Part shown: positions 52,701 through 61,700 of the stretch, in pieces | Numbering within the stretch: the stretch's first letter is position 1 | Layout of the letters: every line of letters starts with the position of its first letter | Assembly: GCF_016742135.1 (NCBI RefSeq) | Contig: NZ_JACVCG010000002.1 | Span: 558,001-622,000, forward strand | Direction: 5' to 3' | DNA from: Brevundimonas sp. | GTDB lineage: Bacteria > Pseudomonadota > Alphaproteobacteria > Caulobacterales > Caulobacteraceae | Length of the DNA: 64,000 nucleotides | Position numbers and translations under genes: made by a program | The notes under the pieces: generated by a model | What the model was told of the DNA's origin: nothing | Databases searched by the model: none | What the model saw: the letters and a program-made list of their open reading frames with translations, nothing else

Positions 52701-54365
52701 ATGGGTATTGGCAACTGGTTGCTGAACGGGGTGGAAAAGGCGGGCAACCGCCTGCCGGACCCCGTCTTCATCTTCGTCTGGCTAATTCTGGGGCTGATGG
52801 GCTTCAGCGTCTTCGCCGCCGCCCAGGGCTGGCAGGCCCTGAATCCGATCACAGGCGATGTGATCGCGGCCCAGAGCCTGTTCTCCGGAGCAAATCTTCG
52901 ACGTCTGTTCGAGGATATGCCGAGGACCCTGACCGGCTTTGCGCCGCTCGGTTATGTCCTGGTCGTGATGCTGGGGGCAGGCGTGGCCGAACGCACGGGC
53001 CTGTTCTCGTCGGCGATGAAGGCCGGCGTTTCCAAAGCTCCCCGGGCCCTGCTGACGCCGATTGTGATTTTTGTGGCCATCGTCGCCAACCACGCGGCTG
53101 ACGCGGCCTATGTGGTTCTGATCCCGCTGGCGGCGGCCATCTATGCCGCGGCCGGTCGGCACCCGATCGCCGGGATCGCGGCCGGCTTTGCCGGTGTGTC
53201 CGGCGGTTTCTCGGCCAACATCTTCCCCGGTCAGTTGGATGCGCTCCTGCTGGGTCTTACCGAGCCGGCGGCGCAACTCGTCGATCCGTCCTTCTCGATC
53301 AACATCGCGGGCAACTGGTGGTTCATCGTGGGCATGACCCTGCTGTTCGTGCCCGTCGGCTGGTGGGTGACCGACAAGATCGTCGAACCCCGCCTCGGCA
53401 CCTGGACCCCGATCGCCGGCGCGCCCATCGAGGACGCCGAAAAGCCGCTGGAAAGCCGTGAGCGGGCGGGCCTGGTCTGGGCTGGTCTGGCCGCCCTGCT
53501 GGTCATCGGCCTGTTCGCCTGGCTGGTCCTGTCACCTGGCGCCCCGCTCATCGACCCCGAGGGAACGACCCAGGCCGCGCGCCTGCAGCCCTTCTATCAC
53601 TCGCTGGTCGCGGCCTTTTTCCTGCTGTTCCTGTTGACGGGCACGGCCTACGGAATCGTGGCCAAGACGATCAGGAGCCATCGCGACATCGTGCGCATGA
53701 CCTCCCAGGCCATGGCCGACATGGGGCCCTACATCGTCCTGGCCTTTGTCGCCGCCCACTTCGTCGCCCTGTTCAACTGGTCGGGACTGGGCCCGATCAT
53801 GGCCGTGGCGGGCGCGGAGCAGATCCGGCTCCTGTCCGGGATCGAACCGGGATCGACCGAGCCGATCGGCGCGATGCAGTTGTTCATCCTGCTGGTTTCG
53901 ATCGTGGTGGTGGCCGCCCTGGTCAACATCTTCGTCGGCTCGGCCTCGGCCAAATGGGCCTTCCTGGCCCCCATCCTGGTGCCGATGCTGATGCTGGTAG
54001 GCGTCAGCCCCTATATGACGACCGCCGCCTACCGGATGGGTGATTCGACCACCAACATCATCACGCCGCTGATGGTCTACTTCCCGCTGATTCTGACCTT
54101 CGCCCAGCGATGGGTGAAAGAGTTCGGCCTCGGCAGCCTGATGGCGGTGATGCTGCCATATTCGATCGCCTTTTCGATCACCGGGGCGATTATGACGGGC
54201 CTGTGGGCGGCCTTCCAGCTTCCCCTAGGGCCCGGTGAAAGCGTGCGCTACCAGCCTCCGCCGCCGGCCGTGGCCGCTCAGCCGGAGGCCCTGACCGGTC
54301 CCTCGTCTCCGCCAGAGGCAGCAGCGACCTCGGCACCCCCTGCCCAGACGGTTCCGCCGCGTTGA
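52701..54365 (+). CDS. AbgT-family transporter
   Basis: 554 aa with about 11 to 13 hydrophobic segments. AbgT proteins were described as p-aminobenzoyl-glutamate importers and, in other species, as sulfonamide exporters driven by protons. Family features: NRLPDPVFIFVWLILGLMG near the N-terminus, NHAADAAYVVLIPLAA, GFSANIFPGQLDALLLG, FVGSASAKWAFLAPILVPML and STTNIITPLMVYFPL. The last 45 residues form a Pro/Ala-rich tail not usual for the family. GAGGGA lies nine bases before the ATG. Divergent from nuoA; substrate cannot be deduced. Confidence 0.88.
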   Translation: MGIGNWLLNGVEKAGNRLPDPVFIFVWLILGLMGFSVFAAAQGWQALNPITGDVIAAQSLFSGANLRRLFEDMPRTLTGFAPLGYVLVVMLGAGVAERTGLFSSAMKAGVSKAPRALLTPIVIFVAIVANHAADAAYVVLIPLAAAIYAAAGRHPIAGIAAGFAGVSGGFSANIFPGQLDALLLGLTEPAAQLVDPSFSINIAGNWWFIVGMTLLFVPVGWWVTDKIVEPRLGTWTPIAGAPIEDAEKPLESRERAGLVWAGLAALLVIGLFAWLVLSPGAPLIDPEGTTQAARLQPFYHSLVAAFFLLFLLTGTAYGIVAKTIRSHRDIVRMTSQAMADMGPYIVLAFVAAHFVALFNWSGLGPIMAVAGAEQIRLLSGIEPGSTEPIGAMQLFILLVSIVVVAALVNIFVGSASAKWAFLAPILVPMLMLVGVSPYMTTAAYRMGDSTTNIITPLMVYFPLILTFAQRWVKEFGLGSLMAVMLPYSIAFSITGAIMTGLWAAFQLPLGPGESVRYQPPPPAVAAQPEALTGPSSPPEAAATSAPPAQTVPPR

Positions 54366-54367
54366 TG

Positions 54368-54409
54368 AAAAAATGGGGCCTCGACCCGCTTGACGTCGGT
54401 CGAGGCCCC
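54368..54409 (-). terminator. Hairpin with minus-strand T tract
   Basis: GGGGCCTCGACC (54375-54386) pairs perfectly with GGTCGAGGCCCC (54398-54409). On the minus strand the stem is followed by ATTTTTT, so it can end transcripts from the dehydrogenase gene at 54572-55558. On the plus strand no T tract follows, so it is a poor terminator for the AbgT gene although it starts ten bases after its stop. Confidence 0.6.
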
Positions 54410-54455
54410 GCCTAAACGACGCCCTCCTTCGGGCGGCAACGTCCGAACGGGAAAC

Positions 54456-54532
54456 GCGGGTGTAGCTCAGTTGGTTAGAGTGCCGGCCTGTCACGCCGGA
54501 GGTCGCGGGTTCGAGCCCCGTCACTCGCGCCA
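54456..54532 (+). tRNA. tRNA-Asp (GTC)
   Basis: 77 bases with encoded CCA. Acceptor GCGGGTG pairs with CACTCGC (one G-U), D arm with GTAGCTCAGTTGGTTAGA, anticodon stem GCCGG/CCGGC closing a loop with GTC, and T arm with GGTTCGAGCC. Complete cloverleaf. Confidence 0.96.
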
Positions 54533-54571
54533 TTCCTGACATGGTCGGAATGGCGTCGCGTTTCCCCTCCC

Positions 54572-55558
54572 CTACCCTCCGCCATAGCCTCCGATGATCG
54601 GCAGAATTTCGCCGGTGATGTAGCTCGAGCACTGCGGTGAGGCGAGGAAGACATAGGCCGGGGCGATTTCCTCGGGCTGGGCCGGACGCTTCATCACCGT
54701 CCCCGAGCCGAACTTCGATGTCGCCTCCGCGTCACGATCCGCCGGATTGAGCGGGGTCCAGACCGGGCCGGGTGCCACCACATTCACCCGGATGCCACGT
54801 GGCGCCAGGTGAGTGCCCAGCGAACGGGCAAAGGCGTGAATGCCGCCCTTGGTCATCGAATAATCCAGCAGCTGGTCATTGCCCATGATCCCGGTCACCG
54901 AGCCGGTCATCACGATGGCCCCGCCGGTCTTCAGGTGCGGGACAGCCGCCTGGCAGATGTTGAAATAGCCATAGAGGTTGGTCTTCAGCGTCCGGTCAAA
55001 ATGCTCGTAGGTCAGGTCCTCGAACGACGGCACATGCTCCTGGAAGGCGGCATTCGGCACCACGACATCCAGCCGTCCGAAGGCATCCACGGTCGCCTGG
55101 ACTGCGGCCTGCGCGAATGTGGGGTCAGCGACATCCCCCTTCAGCACGATCGCCTTCCGGCCCTCGGCCTCGACGGCCTTGCGCGTGTCTTCGGCATCGC
55201 CCTCCTCGTCCAGATGACAGATGGCGATGTCGCAGCCCTCGCGCGCGAACAACACGGCCACCGCGCGACCGATGCCGGAGTCGCCCCCGGTTATCAGGGC
55301 GGCGAATCCGTCCAGCTTGCCCGACCCCTTCCAGAAGGGCGCATCATACATTGGCGCGGGGTCCAGAGCCGCCTCGTCGCCCGGCTTGGTCTGATGTTGC
55401 TTCGGGAATGGCGGCTCGGGATAGGTCCGCGCCCCCGCCTGCACGGCCCCGGTCGGTTCTTCGCCACCGGATCGGGCCTCCCGGGCGTCGATATTCGACT
55501 GGATATCGCGTTCGTGGTCGGCGATGCGGTCCGCGCGGGCTTCAAAACGATCATTCAT
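54572..55558 (-). CDS. Stress-type short-chain dehydrogenase
   Basis: 328 aa, of the long SDR subgroup that includes Bacillus general stress protein 39 (YdaD/YhxC) and E. coli YghA. The N-terminal extension (1-82) has RTYPEPPFPKQHQTKPGDEAALDPAP, given here by its core PFPKQHQTKPG. Cofactor site ITGGDSGIGRAVA, then NAAFQEHV, catalytic YSMTKGG and a C-terminal PIIGGYGGG. AAGGAGG precedes the ATG. A possible general-stress (EcfG) promoter lies directly upstream. Substrate unknown. Confidence 0.9.
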   Translation of the reverse strand: MNDRFEARADRIADHERDIQSNIDAREARSGGEEPTGAVQAGARTYPEPPFPKQHQTKPGDEAALDPAPMYDAPFWKGSGKLDGFAALITGGDSGIGRAVAVLFAREGCDIAICHLDEEGDAEDTRKAVEAEGRKAIVLKGDVADPTFAQAAVQATVDAFGRLDVVVPNAAFQEHVPSFEDLTYEHFDRTLKTNLYGYFNICQAAVPHLKTGGAIVMTGSVTGIMGNDQLLDYSMTKGGIHAFARSLGTHLAPRGIRVNVVAPGPVWTPLNPADRDAEATSKFGSGTVMKRPAQPEEIAPAYVFLASPQCSSYITGEILPIIGGYGGG

Positions 55559-55583
55559 GGCTGGCCTCCTTGGTCAGGATGCC

Positions 55584-55609
55584 AATGCACCGGATCGATC
55601 CGATGTTCC
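55584..55609 (-). promoter_or_regulatory. Possible EcfG (SigT) stress promoter
   Basis: On the minus strand GGAAC (55605-55609) is followed 17 bases later by CATT (55584-55587), one mismatch from the alphaproteobacterial general-stress consensus GGAAC-N16/17-CGTT. Start of transcription would be just before the AAGGAGG of the stress-type dehydrogenase gene. Confidence 0.4.
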
Positions 55610-55622
55610 GAACGGTCAGGCT

Positions 55623-56144
55623 TCAGCAGGTGCTGGCTGCGCCGTATCTCAGCGTTTCACCGGATACCCGGCCCTCTCTCAATTCGATCCGGATCAAGCG
55701 GTCATACTCGCACTCCGGCATGTCCGGTGTCTCATAACCCAGGGCGCGCGCGATCAGCGGCACGGTATTGCTGTGGCCCGAGATCAGGACGACCGCGTCC
55801 TCCGGCAGGGCCAGCACACCCCGTTGGATGGTCGCCACGTGGGCTTCTACGCCGCCGTCGAGGGGGCTCACGGTCACGAACGCCCCCGACGCCGTAATCG
55901 TTGGCGCGGCGGTCAGACGGGTGCGCTGCATGGGGCTTACCACCACCAGGTCGGGCATCCGGTCGGCGAACAGGGCCGCCACCGCCTCGGCACGTGCCAT
56001 GCCGGCCTCGGACAGCACCGGGTCCCGTTCGGTATCGCTGGCCTTTTCGGCATGGCGCACAATGTAGACCGTCTGGGCCGAAGCCCCGGTCGCGCACAGG
56101 GTTAGCCCGACGGCAAGGGCCAGCCCGGTGATCAGGGTTTTCAT
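55623..56144 (-). CDS. Exported histidine phosphatase family protein
   Basis: 173 aa. Signal peptide MKTLITGLALAVGLTLCATG ending near ASAQ, then the catalytic VRHAEK, with the second His in LISGHSNTVPLIARALG and Arg in SPMQRTRLTA. This is the phosphoglycerate-mutase-like fold acting in the periplasm; the phosphoester substrate is not known. The ATG overlaps the glycosyltransferase stop as ATGA, so it is the last gene of that operon. Confidence 0.85.
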   Translation of the reverse strand: MKTLITGLALAVGLTLCATGASAQTVYIVRHAEKASDTERDPVLSEAGMARAEAVAALFADRMPDLVVVSPMQRTRLTAAPTITASGAFVTVSPLDGGVEAHVATIQRGVLALPEDAVVLISGHSNTVPLIARALGYETPDMPECEYDRLIRIELREGRVSGETLRYGAASTC

Positions 56145-57460
56145 GATTCTGCTTTCCTCCGGGTGAACGCCGCCTCACCGCTGGCCTCGCCATAGACCCG
56201 GCACAGGTCCTCGAACACACGATCCCAGGCAAAGCGGGTCTCCGCCTTGATGCGGGCCGCCCGACCGATGGCGTCCAGATCCCGCTCGAACAGGGCCGAA
56301 ACGGCCTCGGCATAGGCCCGGGGTTCGGCCCGATCGGCCAGCTGTCCAACCGTCGTATCGACCGTCTCGGCCACACCGCCGGCGTTGACCCCGACGACCG
56401 GACGCCCGCAGGCCATGGCCTCCAGCACGATCAGGCCGAACGGCTCCTTGTCATTCGCGTGGACGAAGGCATCACAGCTGGCGATGATCCTGGCGACCGC
56501 CTTGGGATCGGTCTCATAGGGCATGGCGATCACCCGATCCTCAGGGGGCATGCCGGTGCCGGCGCCGACCAGAACCAGATGATAGGGATCCCCAAGCAGC
56601 TGCACGGCCTCGATCAGGACGTCGATGTTCTTTTCCTTGGCCGGACGCCCGGCAAAACACAGCAGTCGCGCGCTGTCGGGCAGGCCCAGATGATCCAGCA
56701 GCCACTGCCGATCCCGACGATCCGGCCGGAAGGTGTCGATCTCAACCCCCAGCGGGCGGATGACGATGTTCTGGATCCCGGCCTCTTCCAGGCGGCGCGC
56801 GATGAACCGGCTGGGGGAAACCACCGCGTCGAATTGCGAGAACAGGCGGGACCAGCGCTTCTCGACCGGCTTCTTGGCCCATTCGCCGAAATGAAGGGCA
56901 GCCAGCCCGGCCGGATCCGAATGGCAAAAACCGATGACCGGACACCCGACCCTCTGCCCCGCCTCAAGGGCACCCTGCCCCGGTGTATAGGGGTCGCCCG
57001 CCTCGATCACCGAGGGCTTCAGCGCCGCGACCCAAGCACCCCAGCGGCGCACCGAGGAGGGCCAACGATAGCCATCCCCGAACGGCAGCTTCGCTGCATG
57101 CAACCGCACAATGTCATCGCTGCCTACCCGGTGGCGGGCACCGGGAACAACCAGGCTATGGGCGATGTCCGGTCGATGGTCAGCCAGCCAAGCCTTCTTG
57201 GATAGAAGATACCGCTTCACCCCGCCGGATCGCGGCGCATAGAGCATCGTCGTGTCGACCAGCCGGGGACGGACATCCGCCGCAACCTTCCTCACGGCCT
57301 GAAAGGCTTCCGAAACCTCTTCATCGAGGCCCGGTATGAGCCGAAGTTCAGTCTCCTGAACCTCCTGCCCCCGAAGACTGCGGGCCAGTTTCAGGCCGGT
57401 CTCGCGACCCGCGCTGTCGGTCAGAGATTTTTGTTTCAGGCCGGTCTTTGACTTTACCAT
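56141..57460 (-). CDS. Glycosyltransferase family 4
   Basis: 439 aa, GT-B fold. N-terminal residues 1-65 are a charged extension; the fold starts at LVDTTMLYAPRSGGVKRYLL. Acceptor-domain motif FCHSDPAGLAALHFG, donor domain with IRPLGVEIDTFRP, LCFAGRPAKEKNIDVLIEA and the EX7E motif in EPFGLIVLEAMACGRPVVG. It may add a sugar to a lipid or polysaccharide, but the acceptor is unknown. A 15-base direct repeat codes for TGLK twice in the extension (residues about 5-9 and 20-24). Lies 30 bases after the RHH gene. Confidence 0.85.
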   Translation of the reverse strand: MVKSKTGLKQKSLTDSAGRETGLKLARSLRGQEVQETELRLIPGLDEEVSEAFQAVRKVAADVRPRLVDTTMLYAPRSGGVKRYLLSKKAWLADHRPDIAHSLVVPGARHRVGSDDIVRLHAAKLPFGDGYRWPSSVRRWGAWVAALKPSVIEAGDPYTPGQGALEAGQRVGCPVIGFCHSDPAGLAALHFGEWAKKPVEKRWSRLFSQFDAVVSPSRFIARRLEEAGIQNIVIRPLGVEIDTFRPDRRDRQWLLDHLGLPDSARLLCFAGRPAKEKNIDVLIEAVQLLGDPYHLVLVGAGTGMPPEDRVIAMPYETDPKAVARIIASCDAFVHANDKEPFGLIVLEAMACGRPVVGVNAGGVAETVDTTVGQLADRAEPRAYAEAVSALFERDLDAIGRAARIKAETRFAWDRVFEDLCRVYGEASGEAAFTRRKAES

Positions 57461-57490
57461 GATCGCCCGTAACGCCAGCGCGGGACAATC

Positions 57491-57673
57491 TCAAGTCTCG
57501 TCCGTGTCCGGCCTGTCTTCGTCGATCCGCCGCCCTCTTCGACCCAGCGCTTCCCGTATCAGAACCTCGATCTGGGCATTGACCGAGCGAAACTCCGCGG
57601 CAGCCAGCCGCTCGACCGCGGCCATGACCTTGGGCGAGGTTCTGAGCAGAAAGGCTTTGCGGTCTTTCGGCAT
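57491..57673 (-). CDS. Arc-type ribbon-helix-helix DNA-binding protein
   Basis: 60 aa. Beta strand KAFLLRTSP, helix A VMAAVERLAAAEFRSV, turn N, and helix B AQIEVLIREALGRRG match the ribbon-helix-helix fold; EFRSVNAQIE is the conserved core of small RHH proteins that accompany SPFH proteins. It begins eight bases after the SPFH stop. No toxin gene is adjacent, so a repressor of its own operon is more likely than an antitoxin. The probable binding site is the repeat array at 58599-58626. Confidence 0.82.
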   Translation of the reverse strand: MPKDRKAFLLRTSPKVMAAVERLAAAEFRSVNAQIEVLIREALGRRGRRIDEDRPDTDET

Positions 57674-57681
57674 ATCGGGGA

Positions 57682-58584
57682 TCAGCCGTACAGCGTGCCC
57701 GTATTGACCACGGGCTGGGCCTCACGGTCCGCGCACAGCACGACCAGCAGGTTCGAGACCATGGCGGCCTTGCGATCCTCGTCCAGATCGACAACGCCGC
57801 GGTCATTCAGGTCCTCAAGGGCGCTCTCGACCATCTCGACCGCACCCCGGACGATCAGGCGGCGGGCCGCCAGCACAGCCTCGGCCTGCTGACGTCTCAG
57901 CATGGCACCGGCGATCTCCGGGGCATAGGCCAGGTGCGCGATCCGCGCCTCGTCCACGGCCACGCCGGCCACCGCGATGCGGCCAACCAGTTCCTCGCGA
58001 AGGCGGGCGGCGACTTCCTCCGCATCGGCGCGGAGAGTCAGTTCATGCTCCTCACCGTGGTCATAGGCATAGTGGGCCGACATGTCCCGCAGGGCAGTAT
58101 CCACCTGGATGTTCACGAAGGCGCGGAAATCATCGACATCGAACAGGGCCTGGGCCGAATCCTCCACCCGCCAGACGACGTTGGCCGCGATTTCGATCGG
58201 ATTGCCTCGCTTGTCATTCACCTTCAGCTTGTCGCTGGTCAGATTACGGACACGCAGACTGATCTTCTTGCGGGAGTACCAGGGCAGAACCCAGCGTAGG
58301 CCGGTCTTACGATCCGTCCCGCGATAGTCGCCGAATAGCAGGATGGCCATCGCCTCGTTCGGCTGCAGTGCATAGAGACCGCACATCAGGATGAAGCCGA
58401 GCGAAAGCAGCAGTATCCCCCCGACCAAATTGAGCGGCGAGCCGGATTGGGCGGCAATGGTCAGGCCCCCGGCCACCATCAGGGCCAGAGAGATCAACAA
58501 CATCAGAATGCCGTTTCCCGTGCGGGCCGGATGTTCCCGGGACAGCGAATGAGAACGGGTCGATGGGGATTGAGCGTCGGTCAT
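57682..58584 (-). CDS. SPFH/Band 7 domain membrane protein
   Basis: 300 aa. Two hydrophobic segments at about 25-48 and 52-72 are followed by an SPFH domain (YALQPNEAMAILLFGDYRGTDR, LRVRNLTSDKLKVNDKRGNPIEI, VNIQVDTALRDMSAHY, LAYAPEIAGAMLRRQQAEAVLAAR). SPFH proteins form membrane scaffolds. The ATG at 58584 has GGAGGGTG six bases upstream; an ATG at 58668 would place the operator inside the coding region and is rejected. First gene of the four-gene operon. Confidence 0.9.
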   Translation of the reverse strand: MTDAQSPSTRSHSLSREHPARTGNGILMLLISLALMVAGGLTIAAQSGSPLNLVGGILLLSLGFILMCGLYALQPNEAMAILLFGDYRGTDRKTGLRWVLPWYSRKKISLRVRNLTSDKLKVNDKRGNPIEIAANVVWRVEDSAQALFDVDDFRAFVNIQVDTALRDMSAHYAYDHGEEHELTLRADAEEVAARLREELVGRIAVAGVAVDEARIAHLAYAPEIAGAMLRRQQAEAVLAARRLIVRGAVEMVESALEDLNDRGVVDLDEDRKAAMVSNLLVVLCADREAQPVVNTGTLYG

Positions 58585-58598
58585 TTGCACCCTCCAGT

Positions 58599-58626
58599 CA
58601 TACCAAAATGATATCACATAGATATC
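58599..58626 (-). promoter_or_regulatory. Three-site phased repeat upstream of the SPFH/RHH operon
   Basis: On the minus strand GATATC (58621-58626), GATATC (58610-58615) and GGTATG (58599-58604) occur at exact 11-base intervals. Sites phased by one helical turn are typical of ribbon-helix-helix operators. It lies 15 bases before the SPFH ATG, over the leader or promoter. No clear -10/-35 pair could be fixed. Confidence 0.55.
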
Positions 58627-58782
58627 CAATCGCGCAAGCCACACCCCTCGCCGAAGTGGCCAAATCAACCTCTTGGCCTTGCATTCGCCTCAAATTCGGG
58701 AAACTTGGGACAGAACCGGCACCATCCTGCTAGATGGTCTGAATCTGACGGCTCGCGAGTTTCCACGAGGGGTTTGTTCCGA

Positions 58783-61700
58783 ATGCGTTATCTGTATGCG
58801 ACCGCAGCGGCGATCGCTCCCCTTCTCTTCGCCTGCGGTGCGAATGCTCAGGTCTCCATCGACACGACCCGCACGACACCCATCACCACGTCCAATGCGA
58901 CGGGTAGCGGACCGGCCAATATCTTTATCGTCAACGGCGGTATGATCAGCCTGACGTCCGGAACGGCGGTGACCATCGACTCCAACCACACGTTTGAGCT
59001 CTACGAGCGAGGCAGCATATCCCTGGTAAACTCGGCCAGCGGCTCCACGGGCATTCTGGTTCAGGCCGGAAACACCACCACCCTGACGATAGCCGGCACG
59101 ATCGCCGTGACCGACACCCACGAGGCTGAGGACACCGACAAGGACGGCGATAACGACGGGCCGTTCGCTACCGGTACCGACCGGTACGGCATCCGCTTCG
59201 CCGGTGCCGGGGCTGTGACAGGAAACCTCAGTCTGCTTACCAGCTCGACGATCCTCGTTGAGGGTAATGAGTCTTTCGGCATCTCAGTGGAAAGCGACCT
59301 GATCGGAAATCTTGTTTCGCAAGGGACCATCCGGGTGGTCGGCGACAACAGCATGGCCGTGCGCAGTCTCGGAACCATCGACGGCAACGTTTATCTGGGC
59401 GGATCGATCACGACTGTCGGGGGCGGATCCACCGCTGTAGGCATTTTCGGTGATATCAACGGCGGTCTAAGCATCCAGGGTGCAATAACGTCCTCAGGTT
59501 ACCGGTTCACCAGTCGCCCCAGTGACGAGGTGATTGCAAAGCTTGACGCTGACGACCTGCTTCAAGGCGGGCCTGCCGTGATCATCGCGAGTAATGTCAC
59601 CGGGGGTGTCACCTTCGGACGTCCTCCGACCAATCAGGACGATGACAACCCTGATGAAGACAACGATGGTGTGCCGGACAGTTCCGAAACGACGGCCGAG
59701 ATCAATGTTTACGGCGAGGCTCCGGCGGTTGTGGTGGGGTCAGCGACCCAGGACGTGACACTTGGTGTCGCGGGCACGGGCGATCTCGCCTATGGCTTCA
59801 TCAACCAGGGCCAGATCAGTGCCCAGGGCATCTATGATGGGGTTACGGCCAATGCCATCCAGTTCGGCGTTGACGGTGGCCACTCGGTCTTCATCGAAGG
59901 CGGGATCTTCAATTCGGGAACGATCGCAGCCCTCGCCTATGACGCGGACGCCGTCGCGATTCGGCTCTCTGCCGGCGTGTCCACTGATCAGTTCATCAAC
60001 AACGGTGCTCTCACCGCCGCCTCAGCTTCTGACGTCACTTCCAATGTAACCACCCTGTTGATCGAGGCGGGTGCCAATCTGCCCGTCTTCATCAACAACG
60101 GACAGTTCCTCGCCTCATCGGGCGGTGGCACAGCCGACCTGACGGGCATACTGGATCTCAGCGGCACCCTGACATCGATCACCAACACTGGATCGATGCA
60201 GGCGAACATCTTTGCCAACGACAATGGTGATCCGATTACGGGCACCACTACCCTCATCAACGTCGAGGCCAACACCACGGGTGTCACCCTGATCCAGGAA
60301 GGCATCGTGGACCCCGACAGTGACGGGCCGGATACGGACGGCGACGGCGTGCCGGACAATAGAGAACCGGCGATGGTCGGGAACATCCGCCTGGGCTCCG
60401 GCGCGGATCTGGTTGATATCCGCAACGGCACAGTGCTCGGCGACATTTCCTTCGGGGATGGACTGGATACCTTCCTGATCTCGGGCGGCGCCATCGTGCG
60501 CGGCGCGATCGAGGACAGCGACGGCCTTCTCGATATCACCGTCGCAAATGGCGTTCTGGACCTCAACCAGACAACCACCACCGACATATCCAACCTGACG
60601 ATCGGTGGCGACGGGCGGTTGGTTGTAAACATCGACGGCAACACCAATTCGGCTTCAGGTTTCAACGTCTCGGGGACGGCGACGGTAGAGGATGGTGCCG
60701 AGTTGGGCGTCCGCTTCACCTCCCTGATTGATGGCCCCAGCCGCTTCACCGTCATCGACGCCGGTACCCTGAACTTCGGCAACCTCGATATGGACGGCAT
60801 CGCGGCCAATGCCCCTTACCTCTTCATTCTGGACGCCGGAGCCGATCTGCCGAACAATCAGGTTTATGTCGATGTCCGTCGCCGCACGGCCGAGGAAGCC
60901 GGCTTCATCCGTGTCGAGGCATCAGCGTATGATGCCATCTACGAAGCTCTGGATCGCGATTCCCGCGTTTTGAGCGCCTTCCTCAACCAGACCGGTCGCG
61001 ACGACTTCATCAATCTCTATGAGCAGATGTTGCCCGACCATTCGGGCGGTCCGCTGCTGTCCCTGGCAAGCGGGGTCGACGCGGTCACGCGCGCTCTGGT
61101 CGGTCGCAACGCCTCTGCCCAGCCGGGGGAAGCCAGCGCCTGGGTTCAAGAGATCACCTTCTACGCCGACAAGGACAAGACCGACACCTACGGCTTTCGC
61201 TCCGAAGGCTTCGGCGTGGCGGGTGGCGTGGAGTATGGCACCCGCAACGGCGCGGTGGGCGTCAGCATCGCCTTCACCTCTTCGGATCTTGAGGACCCCG
61301 AGTCCGAGGCCCAGGAGAACCTGACCGCCAGCCTCGTGGAGCTGGGGCTCTATTGGCGTGCCCAGGGTCAGTACTGGACCACGTGGGCGCGGGCTGCGGC
61401 CGGTTACGCTTCTTTCGACGCGACGCGTCAACTGGTCGGCGGTGGTGTCAACATCACGAATGAATCCAGCTGGAACGGCTATACCCTCGCCGCAGCCGGG
61501 GGCGCATCCTACGAGCGCGACTACGGTCGTTTCACCCTGCGCCCCGAAGTTTACGCCGAGTATTTCTCTCTCAGCGAGGATGCGCGCGAGGAAGTCGGCG
61601 GCGGCGACGGGTTCGATCTGATCATCGACGGGCGTGACGGACATATGTTCTCGGCCGTTGCGGCCATGAACGTCGCCTATAGCCTGGGAGAGAACAGCTG

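Noticed and set aside
57491..57673. Antitoxin of a toxin-antitoxin pair
   Set aside because: The small RHH protein has no adjacent toxin-sized gene; its partner is an SPFH protein, so operon repressor is more likely.
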